Positions 10,976 to 21,409 of a stretch of DNA of 64,000 bases are shown here, one piece after another. The notes beneath the pieces are model-generated. The model was not told where the DNA came from. It did not search any database and saw nothing but the letters and a program-made list of their open reading frames with translations. Positions within the stretch are counted from its first letter, which is position 1; each line of letters begins with the position of its first letter. The stretch spans positions 91,020,253 through 91,084,252 of the forward strand of contig CM059579.1 of assembly GCA_030386875.1 (NCBI GenBank). The letters are read 5' to 3'. This stretch comes from Morinoia aosen (Eukaryota; Arthropoda; Malacostraca; Amphipoda; Talitridae). Position numbers and translations under genes: made by a program.

Positions 10976-12352
10976 TTAGATCATGTCGTATGTTATTTTG
11001 TCGTTTCCTGGTGATGTGTTTTTAGTTTTTCTTAGGGCGGATTCAAATTCATGCATATGGAAAGTTTGGTTATAGATTTCTACGTTTGGCGAACTGAAAT
11101 GGATCGGTATAGTTTCATTTGCGGTTTTTATTTGTTGAAATTCAGGGGAATAGCTTTGATCGCTTGACACTTCGCTGAAATTCTCAGCCAGTTTATTCAC
11201 AATATCAGGGATTGTGCTGTAGTGTATATTGTTTTCGATTAATATATGGACTTTTCTTTGTACTCGACCTTTTATTTTCCTTGTTTCGTACACTCTGGCC
11301 ATTGGTGTATATTTATTAAGTTGGTTTACGAAATTCTTCCACGTTTCCTGTTTGCTTGCTCGAATTTTGTATTTATGATTTGCCCTTGCTCGTTTCCAGT
11401 TAATTAAGTTAGTAAGATTTTTATTGCGGTGGTATTTCTTGTAAAGTTTTTCTCTTTCTTCTTTTGATTCTTGGAGTTCTTTTGTCCACCATGGTTTGGG
11501 GTAGTATTTTCCTGGTATATAAGTTGGGATGGCTTTTTCAGCTGCTGAGTAGAACCGCTGGTATAAGTCGGTGAGTAGTTGTTCGTTATTAGTTGTTGTG
11601 TTCAACATCGGCTTGTTCCATGCATTGTTATTGGAATATAGATCCCAGTTAGCTTTTGAGTAGTTCCAGATAGTTGATGGGGGTTGGTTGGGACGATTTT
11701 CGTTAAGGTAGGTGATCAAAATTGGGCAATGATCGCTATCACCCGGCGAGTCGAAAGCAACCCAGTCTAATAGCACGGCCAATGTAGGTGAGCAAATTGT
11801 CAGATCAATAGCTGATTCTGAATTGTATCCTATTCTAGTGGGTGAACCGGTATTTAATAGGCAAAGGTTATTGTTTGTAATAACAGTTTCTATCAGCTTC
11901 CCCCTATTATCTGTATTCTTGCAGCCCCATATGGTGCTGTGTCCGTTGAAGTCGCCGGCTAGGATGAAAGGATTCGGTAGTTGGTGGATTAGGTTATTTA
12001 GTTTTTCGTTTGTGACTGTTTGTCTACCGGGTATGTAGATGCTGCAGATGGTTATCAGCTGTCCTATGTTTACTTGAATGGCCACGCTTTGTAGTTCAGT
12101 CTGTAGATTCAGTTCACAAAAAGGTATTGAGCTATGGACATATATTCCAACACCTCCATGGGGGGTTCTGTTGTAATGACCGTGTCGTAGCACATCACTG
12201 TAGCCGTTTATTCTAAACTGGCAGTTATCCCATAGCTTTGTTTCTTGAAGTGCTATTATACTGGGTTGGTGGTTGTTTATTGTTTCCATTAGTTCATCTT
12301 TCTTTCCCCTGATGCCTTGGCAGTTCCACTGCAGGATTCCTACGTTAGCCAT
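10976..12352 (-). pseudogene. LINE-A ORF2, endonuclease (EEP) domain and linker
   Basis: 458 codons from the ATG. Residues 1 to about 225 are an apurinic-type endonuclease/exonuclease/phosphatase domain that nicks target DNA. LQWNCQGIRGKK carries the Asn, ALQETK the Glu and GDFNGHS the Asp/Asn. SAIDLT and the terminal SDHCPI (catalytic Asp-His) follow. All expected catalytic residues are present. A linker rich in K/N follows. The frame ends at a TAA at 10976-10978, and the RT continues in the same frame immediately after it, so the stop is a nonsense mutation. Confidence 0.88.
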
Positions 12353-12395
12353 GGGGTGTGTTTGATTTGATTTTGTTATTCAATCGTTCAATTAG

Positions 12396-14546
12396 TTACT
12401 TTCTTTTGGGTGATCTATCTCTAATCCTAGAGTCTCGAGAGTAGTATGATTGTTCCTCATCTGAGTAAATTTGTCGTTTATCGTGTCTGTTGCGGCTGTA
12501 GGTGGATGATCGTGATTTTGATCGTGATCTTGGTCGCTTCTTGTTTTGGGTTTTGGGAGGTTTGTGCTGCTTTGGGGGTTTGAATTCGTTGAATATTCGT
12601 CTGGCTTCTTGTCTCATAATAGGGTTGCATTCGCTCGTGCCATCTTCCTCATTTTCAGATCCTTCGGCTGTAGTTTCAATATTAATTGTGGATTTGAGCA
12701 ATTGTGTTGGGTTGGGTTTAATGCGGAGTATTTCTTTTTCGCATGTTTCGTGGTCGCGTTGTGAAGTTTGCGGTGGTTTGGTTTCTGGTGTATCGGTTGT
12801 GTTATCAGTTGTACCTGGTTCGTTACAAAGTGGGGGAGCCATATTTTGTTCGGTGATCGTTTGGTTTTTGGTAGCCGCCATAAAGGGTTGGGGGGTTGGT
12901 ACTTTGGGTATTTGATCCGTTCGATTTCTGGTTATTTGTGCGTAGCTTTGATCGAGATGTGGGGATCGTTTGTGGTATATTATAAGGGCTTGTTCTCTTG
13001 ATACGTTTTGTTTAGTACGGATAGAAATTAGTTCTTGTTGCTTGCGTTGTTCCGGGCAAGTCCGGTCTCCAGTTTTGTGATTGTTTCCGCAGTGGTAGCA
13101 TGTCAAGTTGTTTTCAGTGCAATTTGTTGCTTCATGGCCTTTTGTTGCGCATTTTCCACGCACGAACTCTTCACTGGTACATCTTTTAGCAGTATGGTTG
13201 TATTCCAAGCACTTTTTACACATCATAGGGCGGTCGAAGTATTCATATATCCTACTCTTGCAGTCTTGGCCAAGGATGTCGATATACTCAGGGGGGGTTG
13301 AGCCTCTGAAAGTTAGAAGTATTGCTTTTGCATTTGTGTTACGGCTTTTTATCCAATTTGCTGGTTCAACATTTTTGATTATATGGTTTTCCATTAAACC
13401 TTGTTTGAATTTCTCGAAGTTGGTGAAGTCGTAGTTATAGATGTAGGCGAGTCCTTTTGAAAGATTTACATAGTTATTTTCTGTTACTTGCACAGGGATG
13501 TTGTTTATGTCTTTGATTTTCTGTATTTCATCTTTTTGACGTGTGTGATCTAATTCTACAATAAATGTGTTTTTGCCGCCCGATCGAATAGATTTGGGTT
13601 TTCCTTGGATTTGGTTTGCAATACATTTTTCTAGGAGCCATGGGGTAATTTTCCGCTTTTCGTTTTCCTGCATTGTTATATTGAAATGAGTTGTGGGGGT
13701 CTTCGTATCTGATATTGGTATCTCGGAGTGTCCTGTGACTATCTGTACAGCACGACGCCTATTAACTCGTTGTTCTTGTTGGACTTTGCATATTTCTGTT
13801 TCCATGATATGTTTCGGGCATTCTTTGTGGCCAGTTTCATGTTGACGCTTGCAATGCATGCAGGAGAGGGCGCTGCCACAGTGTTCGCTGTCATGGCCTG
13901 TTTCTCCGCAGCGTTTACAGTTTGCTTCGTTATGGCAGTGTTTGGCTGTGTGGCCGTAGTTTTGGCATTTGTGGCAGATCATTGGTCTATTAATAAATGG
14001 GTATACTATCGTATCTGATTTTTCGCCTGGGATATATATAGAGTCTGGTGTTGTGTAGCTATTAAAGGTTAGTAGGAGTGGGGTGGTTTGGGAGAATCGA
14101 GTTTTAATGAAGCTGGCACGGACAGCGTCACTGATATTGTACTGGCTCTTCAGGCCTTCCACAAAATCTTCCATATTATCTACATCGTATTCTTGAATAT
14201 ATATTAGTCCTTTGGATTGATTGTAGTATGGGTGTTCGCTGATCTGGCAATTAATGCCGTCGACGTTAGTAAGTCTGGTGATGCGCTCAGATTGGGGTTT
14301 GTTTCGAGTTTCTATGATAAAGCTATCTTTACTTGAATAAGTTATTCTTTTCGCCTTCAAACCAGTTATTTTGACTATTTCTTCTTGGAGGCAAAATGGA
14401 TTTATTTGGTTTCTCTCTTCGATTTTGAATTTGACCGAGAAGAACTTTGTATAATGGTCGTTCTTCGTCATTTCTTGGTTCAACGATATGGGTGTGTATT
14501 TGTTAGCTTTGCTTTGTTTTCTCACATTTTCCTTCTCGCAGCCCAT
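12396..14546 (-). CDS. LINE-A ORF1 protein with duplicated RRM-like/zinc-knuckle module
   Basis: 716 codons. The protein consists of two related halves. Module 1 is about residues 33-270 and module 2 about 286-526. Each has an RRM-like region (YYNQSKGLIYIQEYD against YVNLSKGLAYIYNYD), then an INRPMICHKC / FDRPMMCKKC boundary, then three knuckles. Module 1 knuckles are at C191-C204, C210-C223 and C229-C243. In module 2 the second knuckle has lost its first Cys (R463, CGT codon). The C-terminus (about 670-716) is an Arg/Ser-rich basic tail (RPRSRSKSRSS). The protein would bind element RNA and act as a chaperone. Confidence 0.85.
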   Translation of the reverse strand: MGCEKENVRKQSKANKYTPISLNQEMTKNDHYTKFFSVKFKIEERNQINPFCLQEEIVKITGLKAKRITYSSKDSFIIETRNKPQSERITRLTNVDGINCQISEHPYYNQSKGLIYIQEYDVDNMEDFVEGLKSQYNISDAVRASFIKTRFSQTTPLLLTFNSYTTPDSIYIPGEKSDTIVYPFINRPMICHKCQNYGHTAKHCHNEANCKRCGETGHDSEHCGSALSCMHCKRQHETGHKECPKHIMETEICKVQQEQRVNRRRAVQIVTGHSEIPISDTKTPTTHFNITMQENEKRKITPWLLEKCIANQIQGKPKSIRSGGKNTFIVELDHTRQKDEIQKIKDINNIPVQVTENNYVNLSKGLAYIYNYDFTNFEKFKQGLMENHIIKNVEPANWIKSRNTNAKAILLTFRGSTPPEYIDILGQDCKSRIYEYFDRPMMCKKCLEYNHTAKRCTSEEFVRGKCATKGHEATNCTENNLTCYHCGNNHKTGDRTCPEQRKQQELISIRTKQNVSREQALIIYHKRSPHLDQSYAQITRNRTDQIPKVPTPQPFMAATKNQTITEQNMAPPLCNEPGTTDNTTDTPETKPPQTSQRDHETCEKEILRIKPNPTQLLKSTINIETTAEGSENEEDGTSECNPIMRQEARRIFNEFKPPKQHKPPKTQNKKRPRSRSKSRSSTYSRNRHDKRQIYSDEEQSYYSRDSRIRDRSPKRK

Positions 14547-14941
14547 GATTTTTTACTGTTTTTTCCTATGTTCTGCGCTTTCGTCATTTCTAGGATTTTT
14601 TCGAGTGTATTTTCGATTTTCCTTATTCGATCGTCTACATTTTGTGCTTCTTTTTCAACTTCATGTTTATCGGGGTTGATGCATTTGGTTGCATCACCTG
14701 CCGCAAGTCTATTCAGCACTTCATTTAATTTAGCCTCCAATTGGTCCACCTTACAGGTAGCACCGTTTGGTTCTGGTGGAGTTCTTTCGGTTGTTTGGTC
14801 AGATGTGTCATTGTTTTCGCTTATCTTCCTGGTGATAGTGTTAGTTTTGGGGTTTGTTGCACCTACGTTGGTAGCAGTGCTTAGGTTGTTTTTGTAAGAG
14901 TTTATTCGTTGTTTTAATTTGTTTTTATTTTTGGCGTACAT
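14522..14941 (-). CDS. LINE-A ORF1, N-terminal coiled-coil part
   Basis: 139 codons from an ATG at 14941. The product is polar, with a heptad-like stretch (VDQLEAKLNEVLNRLA and, further on, RIRKIENTLEKILEM) that would form a coiled coil of the kind that trimerises LINE ORF1 proteins. It overlaps the next ORF by 25 bases in another frame. The simplest reading is that a 1-nt indel near 14530-14546 split a single ORF1. A genuine short upstream ORF cannot be excluded. Confidence 0.65.
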   Translation of the reverse strand: MYAKNKNKLKQRINSYKNNLSTATNVGATNPKTNTITRKISENNDTSDQTTERTPPEPNGATCKVDQLEAKLNEVLNRLAAGDATKCINPDKHEVEKEAQNVDDRIRKIENTLEKILEMTKAQNIGKNSKKSWAARRKM

Positions 14942-15355
14942 ACTCCCGGCTTCAGAGGGGGTTTCCCCGCCTCGAAGTCGGGGTTTGAGGTATTCGCTGA
15001 TTGTTGCCAGAAGTGCTTAAAGTTTTACTTTGGGATCCAAAGTAGTAATCCAAAATGGACTATTGGTCTGCGTAACTTAAGTCTATTCTTATAGGTTATT
15101 TAAGGGCCCTGGAGTATAGGGCAAATTAAAGAGAAAATAACTACGCAAATGAGACCCAAGCTCCGAAGAGCTCGGGCCGCCGCCCGACTTTGTTCTACCC
15201 AACAACGGGGATTTGGAAAAAAACCTAAAATCTCAATCCCTCGAAAGAAAACTCAAAAGATAGAGGAAAGAGCAGTTGGGTATTTCAACGGTACCACCAC
15301 GAGAAGGTGCCGGGTCAGCTGGATACCTGCTCGTGAGTAGGTATTCCTGTATCAA
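14942..15355 (-). other. Likely 5' UTR of LINE-A
   Basis: GC-richer than the flanks, with no ORF reaching into ORF1. The block near 15290-15340 (GAGCAGGTATCCAGCTGACC on the minus strand, then TTCTCGTGGTGGTACC) looks like a structured LINE 5' leader. The exact 5' end was not fixed by a target duplication. Confidence 0.5.
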
Positions 15356-15608
15356 TCCTTGTCTACGACTTCTTTCCCTTCACCAAGCTCAATAATTCAA
15401 TAATTTGGTACCAGTAAAACGTGGTAAAGGGAACAGTGAAAATTCCGCAATTCTTAAGAAACAGCAATACGAACATGTATACAATCGTGCACCAATGCTG
15501 TTCATTACAAAGAAATAAATAACGAACAACGAAAAGAAATGAAGCTATATTTTTCCAAAACCAAGTCTTATTGTAACATTTCATTGATGTGTAATTTTCT
15601 ATATTTTA
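15356..15608. other. Intergenic, no feature recognised
   Basis: A short stretch between the last P-type exon and the 5' end of LINE-A. No ORF or repeat is supported. It may contain the P-type 3' UTR. Confidence 0.4.
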
Positions 15609-16169
15609 TCAACCAGGATTACTGCTCTCTAAGGCTTTATTGATGTGCTTAATGGTTTGATAAGTCCTGCAAGTCACATAAAATTTGATGAAGAACTCCT
15701 TCACATCAGCAGCGCACAATACAGGCGGAGAGCACGCTTCACCAATGACCTTCTGAGCTAGTTCACAGAAACCTTGAACATGACTGAACTTATCAAAACA
15801 GAACAAAAATACTCTCTCGTAGTTCATGATTGTTTCAATGAAAGATTTGCTGCAGTAATGGAGGCTTCGTTGCGGATCATTGTTTTGTACAAATTCTTTG
15901 AATGACACGAAGAGGTGCGTGTTTAGGTCTTCAGGCGCAAGAATTAACTAACACGCAGAACAGTCTTTTAACATTGAACCTTTCTTACTTCGGTGATATC
16001 TATCAACTTTCATAGCAACGTACCCACTCAAGTAAGCTGCTGCATTGTTGACCTCGGCCGACTCAAACAGAGTTCCAACCGATTCGTTGCCATCGAAGTG
16101 CTTCGCGGTAGTCATGTCTTCGTCGTTGGGTACAACCGGCGGCGGAGACAAATCCTCATCTTCTGGTCG
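15609..16169 (-). pseudogene. P-type transposase last exon
   Basis: 561 nt, acceptor GATTCAG|CGACC, phase 0, natural stop TGA at 15609. The product has AAAYLSGYVAMKVDR, the YxxGYVxxK box seen near the C-terminus of P/THAP9 transposases, followed by a CSAC pair. A TAG at 15948-15950 immediately after CSAC interrupts the frame, which continues as LILAPEDLNTHLFVSFKEF. The preceding 146-bp intron contains a degenerate GGTGGGAGTGGTGAT-type simple repeat (about 16230-16300). Confidence 0.78.
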
Positions 16170-16315
16170 CTGAATCAGAGGAGGAAAACAGTTTAATATT
16201 TACACATGCCGACTTCCATATTTAAATAGTAAAAAGTGGTAGGAGTGGTGGTGGGAGTGGTGATGGGAGTGGTGATGGTGGTGGTGGGAGCTGCAGCAGT
16301 GGAATTCGACAACAC

Positions 16316-17346
16316 CTGAGCTGCAAGTTTCACTTTCATTTTTGATGAAAACCTCAAACTGTGCACATGCCTATCAGACAGCTTTGGAACCATTTTCAAG
16401 CTGTGCATTTTCTCTTTTTCAAACAGTGTGACGATGTGATCCCAGCTTGCAGCGTGCTTAAAGCCTGACACAGGAACGTCACTTCTGAGCAAGAGACTTC
16501 TAGAGTTTTTCAGTAGATGGGGAGGGTCTTTGTAGACAAAGTAGGACTTCGTTCCTAGCTCAATAGTTGGGTTTGTATGTGAGCAACCCAGGGATTTGAA
16601 AGCTTTTTCAAAATTTGAACCTTGGTCAGAAGTTATTCCAAGCACTACAAAGCCCTCAGTTTCAAGGGATTTTATAACGGTCTGAAGAATTTCAATAAGA
16701 CTGGTAGATTGAACAGCACCCGATGTTAAATAATATCCAACTGGAAATTGCCAGTGTTTCTTCACCCCACACGCCATAACGCACAATGCTGATGACACCA
16801 AGTTCTTTTTTCTCTTAAAACCATCGTCTGCGTACCCAAATATTTTCTTATTGTCGGGACTGTACAACAGGCCTCTTGGTAATGAAATTTCATCCATAAG
16901 GATGAAAATTAGCTTATCGTGTTCACTTTGGGGATTAACTTTGAGTCTTAACATTGATATGTTCTGCTCATTGCAGCAGGGGTTCATTTTGTGGGCCTTC
17001 AGGACACGAAGAATTGTAGAAGGCGATGGTAGTGGTAGCATTATCCTCAACAAGTTGTACCCGGATATGCTGCAACTCACTAGCATGTTAACTGCCATCC
17101 ACTCTTGAAACGATGTGTAGGTGATGAACGGACCAAATGATGGATGAAACTGTTGTACTATGTTCTGCAGGTTATACCGACGATTGATGATAGGTTCCCT
17201 AACTCTCTTTCTCATGAGAGAAGCCCCCTTGCTTTGGGTTTTAAAAATGTAGACGAACGATTGGTCGTTACTAGTGCAGAAGGCTGATCAAACAATTTCT
17301 TCTTACAGGTCAGAGTTGCTTCATCTTTCGTCATACAGGCCTTTTC
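16316..17346 (-). pseudogene. P-type transposase exon: catalytic core
   Basis: 1,031 nt, phase 0 at both ends only if one missing base is allowed for. The break falls at a run of five G (plus-strand C at 17224-17228), where the frame changes. After it comes SGYNLLRIMLPLPSPSTILR (the helix before the core). Then MDEISLPRGLLYS (first Asp), GITSDQGSNFEKAFKSLGC (second Asp), and DPPHLLKNSRSLL, the conserved PHLLK box of P-element transposases. These residues belong to the RNase H-like fold interrupted by a GTP-binding insertion. Confidence 0.82.
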
Positions 17347-18595
17347 CTAGAAGAAACGAACAAATAAACAAAAAGGCAATGGAGGGAAAATTCAGATGAA
17401 AAGAGGTTGAGCGCTAACAAAAATAAGTAACGAAGAATGTGATACGTTATTTGTACACGACAGGGAAGGAAAGTAGGGCTGTAGGAATATGAAGGGAAGA
17501 AGAAATATTAGGGGCTTGATAATTTGAATATACACAAATCAAAAGGAGGGGGAGCGAGAGCAGGGTTGACACATAAAACAACAAAAAAAACACCCCAAAA
17601 AGACAAAAAAAACACGTAAAAAACACTAAATAATGTTTTTTTTAGCTTTTTTGGGTTTTATTAGTGCTATTTAAATTTCAATTGTTTTCAAGCTTACAGA
17701 ATCAAAATGAGCTAAATATTTATATTGTCAAAAATTTGTCAAAGGCATTTATTTGCATGACCATGACAATAAATATTGAAAAACAAAAAACACCACTATA
17801 AAATTAAAATAAGGAAAACTCGAATCACAGAACAAAACTCGAGGGACTAGTATACTTCCATGAGTTCCATTTCCAAGGTAAAAAACAAAAACTAAGAAAC
17901 AAATGCAGTTTGACTATTTGAGAGTATAGAAACTTCTGAATTCTTCCTGTCTTCTAGACTAGACTGCTACTACAGTACTACTGTGTTTCTCTTTCTACAT
18001 CCACTGCCATTTCATCATAGTCATCCACATCATGATCATTTGTGAGGTGGCGATATAATGAGACCAATTTCTGTGCACGTTCCGATCCTAATCAATTTAT
18101 TCCACACAATTCCAAATGTTGATAAAGTTCTCTCAATGGATCCTGAACTTGCGGGCAAGAATGAAGATTGCTTATAAACCTCCAGAAACTCTCTGTCAGT
18201 GTTTTTTCAGGAATCTGCACTTTCTGCTGTTTCATGTCTTGAATATCCCACCATCAACGAGGAGTCATTGTCTTAGTGATATTCTTGTTGAACCAGTGTT
18301 TTGGGAAGGTGTTTGAGCCCTTCAATTTATACAAATAAAGCGCGCTGATGAACTCCGGATTTTATTCAGCCAACCACTCTTCAATATCTGTCTCCTGTGA
18401 GAGCTTTGCTTGAAATAAGTCTTAACAATTATAGTCAGATGGGGTAAGACACGACCGCAGCTATCATGGGGTAAGAAAGTAAAGAAACGGCTGGCCTATG
18501 GTAAGCATTCAAGCTGCACTGGAGCAAACTTGACGATGGAATCTGTTAGAGCATTTATTTCTTATCATTTTAGGGTTTGTTGCTATCCTGAACTG

Positions 18596-18682
18596 CAAAA
18601 AGTGATTTTTTGGGCAAAAAGTGATTTTTGGGCAAAAAGTGATTTTTTGGGCAAAAAGTGATTTTTTGGGCAAAAAATTTTT
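18596..18682. repeat. ~22-bp tandem repeat
   Basis: Four copies of a GGGCAAAAAGTGATTTTTT-type unit within the intron between P-type exons 4 and 5. The rest of that intron has no recognisable coding sequence. Confidence 0.85.
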
Positions 18683-19109
18683 GGCATGTCACTAAATGTT
18701 GTAACATGTAACAGTGTGGTTGATTGACTTGGCTTGCGTTGCTAAGCACTCCAGCTCACACAATACACATGTTAAGTTGTTAACAGCATGCCTGTTAAGT
18801 GATGTGCAGCTGTCTTGCTTCAAGTTGCTTGTGGTGGTTACTTATGATCTGCATGGTGCTACCCTCTCACATGACTTGCGTCTGTCTGCTGCTAAAACAA
18901 CTCACTATGAATTGACAAGCACAGCAATTCTCTTTGCACATCTTATATCTTTACAGACTGCAGAGCTACGTCCCTATGCATACGGTAATTGGTAAATGGT
19001 AATTATGATGGACAAACTTAATTCATATATTGTTCATATATGTAATAATTCATATAATAATGTAATATAATGTTGGAAATAAAGTAATCAAATAACAATA
19101 TTTACTCAA

Positions 19110-19123
19110 AAAGTGTATATATG

Positions 19124-19205
<82 letters not shown>
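19110..19205. repeat. AT dinucleotide microsatellite
   Basis: A nearly pure (AT)n tract with a few AC interruptions. Confidence 0.95.
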
Positions 19206-19206
<1 letters not shown>

Positions 19207-19543
19207 GGAAAAGAGGCAACTGGAGCTGTGTGAATAACTCTTTTAAACAAAAACAGGTATTACAAAAAAAACAATAAAGCCCCAAAAAACAATAAACCCC
19301 CCCCGAAAAATCCCATGTAGGTTGTTTTTTTTTAAAAAAAAAACATGGTTTTTTCCATCCCTGAGCGAGAGGAATGGGAAAGTGGAGGAGAATGGCAAGG
19401 TGAGTTAGGGATAAAAGAGAGGGAAAGAGAAGGAAGAGAGATAGGAGAACGAGGATAGTTAATGTGTGATTTTAATAAATGTTCTATATGAATATAAAGA
19501 ATTTAAATGGCAATGAAGACAGTATAAAACAAGCACCACTCAC

Positions 19544-19642
19544 TGTCCAGTTGAAGGAATCTTTTTCAACTTTCTCAGTTGAACCCAAATTTGAAGGAGT
19601 AGCAATTTGTTGAGTCTGTGATACACAAGTTGGGTTAGGGAC
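19544..19642 (-). pseudogene. P-type transposase exon, 99 nt
   Basis: Acceptor ATTTCAG|GTCC, donor GGACA|GTGAGT, exactly 33 codons in phase 0-0. Reads VPNPTCVSQTQQIATP, then a polar stretch ending in DSFNWT. There is no domain of its own. The call rests on splice signals and phase agreement with both neighbours. Confidence 0.6.
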
Positions 19643-19734
19643 CTGAAATGAAACATACACACTCTATTAAATCACATGCACAGGAATAAACATGTATTGC
19701 GAAATTCATTAGTTATGGATTAGATTAGTCGTTA

Positions 19735-20085
19735 GTTTTAGCCTCCCTACCCAGCAACAATTGCGATCCAAAGAGAGGAAGGAGGAAGGCACCATTTATT
19801 ATGGAGTTAAGGAAACGCGGAATCTACGCAGAAAGGCATAGAAACAGTTAGTTGTGAAAGAAGATTATGAAACAAGACCAAAGTTGAAGAAGACAGTAGT
19901 AGGTGCTGAAAAACAGGACAGCAGTGAACCGAAAAAAGTGGTCCTTAACATAACAAAAACATTTTATTTCAACAAAAAGAAGGCCTACCTAACTCTCAGC
20001 TCAGGCCCTCACATTGTCCCCCTGGAAGCGCTAGTTCCCATAGATACAATAATTGTATCCCCCTGAGGGGCATTAGTTATGGAAT
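19735..20085 (+). repeat. Repeat X, copy B
   Basis: One of the better-preserved copies. It has GCACCATTTATTATGGAGTT, CGCGGAATCTACGCA, GTAGGTGCTGAAAAACAGGA, CAGTGAACCGAAAAAAGTGG, TTTCAACAAAAAGAAGGCC and AGCGCTAGTTCCCATAGATA in the same order as in the other copies, and ends near TATCCCCCTGAGGGG. A 70-codon ORF inside it is open by chance in this copy. It sits in the intron between P-type exons 3 and 4. Confidence 0.75.
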
Positions 20086-20877
20086 CTACTTTGAAATGAC
20101 ATGAAATTAATAGAAAATCTAACAGAATCTTCATAGAATAATTTAATAATTAGAAACCAAGGGAGTAAAAAATCTATTTCTATAATTCAAAAATAACAAT
20201 AACCAGCTCTCCTAGGTATTTCTTGATTTTTATTAGACTTCTTTATTTCTTGAGCTGAGAATCAGCTAAATGACTGGTTATATGTAAGATCCTTTACACA
20301 TAGATGTTTGGAACCTAAATTATAAGATAAAACCATACTTTAAGGCATATATACACACAGAGCATAAATACTTCACGAACACTAAACACGCCAGTAGGAC
20401 CCTGGTGCCTGCTGAGCTTATGCAACAAAGAACTTTCTAAAACGTAATGCCCATGAAGAAGCTTACAGCGGTGTACTTTTATTTTAACAGGAACAAGATG
20501 TAATACAGAATATATAAGTAGAGCTGATAATTGGCATACCTCGTAAGTCTCATACGTTACACATTATGAGACCCAACAACCTTTTTTCCTCACATCTTCT
20601 GTGATTCAATTATATTGTCACCTCCAGAATGCTAGAACACATCAACAATCATGATCACACAAACCACACAACAGTTGTTGTAAGGCTCAGCACATGAAGA
20701 ATAAATCATTATGAAAAACAAAGGTCCTGATGTTATGTTATGAACGAGTTTGAGCTACTATTAAGACAAGAAGCAATCCGAGCATAAAAAAACTTTTTAA
20801 ATGTAACACAATTGTTAGAATTGACCTTGGGCAGTCCTTATTCGAACTACAATCTTTTGAAACTACATTGAAAACAT

Positions 20878-20916
20878 ATACACTGCTGATCAAAAGTTTA
20901 AGACCACTTTAAAAAT
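20878..20916 (+). repeat. Lone Tc1-like terminal-repeat remnant
   Basis: ACACTGCTGATCAAAAGTTT followed by AAGACCACTT resembles the terminal inverted repeat of arthropod Tc1-like elements. No partner in the opposite orientation and no transposase was found nearby. Confidence 0.35.
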
Positions 20917-21036
20917 TTAAATAATAAAACAATTCGGATACATAAATACATACTCCTTCACTAAAGGCTCACTTATTAGGCAAGGTTAATTACCACTCTT
21001 GACACCAACAACCATCACTGGAGTGCTACTACTTAC

Positions 21037-21389
21037 AGCATTGATGAAGGCCTTTGACAAAACTGTGGCAGGACTTGTGACTCTGGCTTTGACTTAGGTT
21101 GCCACAGAAGATCTGAGGGGGATTCTGATGGGAGTCCTCGTGGGACTTCTAACTGAAATCTTTGTTGGGGTAATCACAGGGACTGCTCCTGAAGTGCTGG
21201 CTGGGAGTCTAGGGGTGCTGATTGGAAGCTGATTTGGGTTGTGGGGCAGGCTTCTGATAAGGTTCCTAACAGGCGTTCTTGTTGGGGCTCTGGGAGGTGT
21301 TCCGATTGTAGTCCTCATTTTTTTTAACGGAGACTCGTCAGAGGTTGATGGAGAAACTCTCTTTGCAGGGAACATGAGTTGAGCATTAG
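21037..21389 (-). pseudogene. P-type transposase exon: S/T-P-rich linker with internal stop
   Basis: 353 nt, acceptor CACAG|CT, donor GCT|GTAAGT. The phase-1 G from the THAP exon plus CT forms an Ala codon. The product is basic and rich in TP/SP pairs (TPPRAPTRTPVRN, TPTKISVRSPTRTPIR). A TAA at 21094-21096 interrupts the frame 19 codons before the donor. The frame after it stays open up to the strong donor, which marks the TAA as a lesion. Confidence 0.7.
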
Positions 21390-21409
21390 CTGTGAGGAAG
21401 AAAGAACCC

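Larger units (their letters stand above)
8466..15355 (-). mobile_element. LINE-A: near full-length I/Jockey-type LINE, inactivated
   Basis: A two-ORF non-LTR retrotransposon read on the minus strand. A possible 5' UTR lies at about 14942-15355. ORF1 (14941 to 12396) has zinc knuckles. ORF2 (12352 to 8626) has endonuclease, reverse transcriptase and RNase H. A short 3' UTR ends in an (ATT)n tail at about 8466-8480. RNase H together with a gag-like ORF1 fits I-clade relatives best (inference). Lesions are a frameshift in ORF1, a TAA inside ORF2 and a frameshift between RT and RNase H. A 3' fragment of the same family lies at 55.73-56.12 kb. Confidence 0.9.

Noticed and set aside
8875..14897. 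Plus-strand ORFs across LINE-A
   Set aside because: All are antisense shadows of ORF1 and ORF2.
16193..16300. Thr/Pro-rich C-terminal extension of the transposase reading frame
   Set aside because: It is read-through into the short intron. The donor at 16316 and the acceptor at 16170 join the conserved parts in phase.
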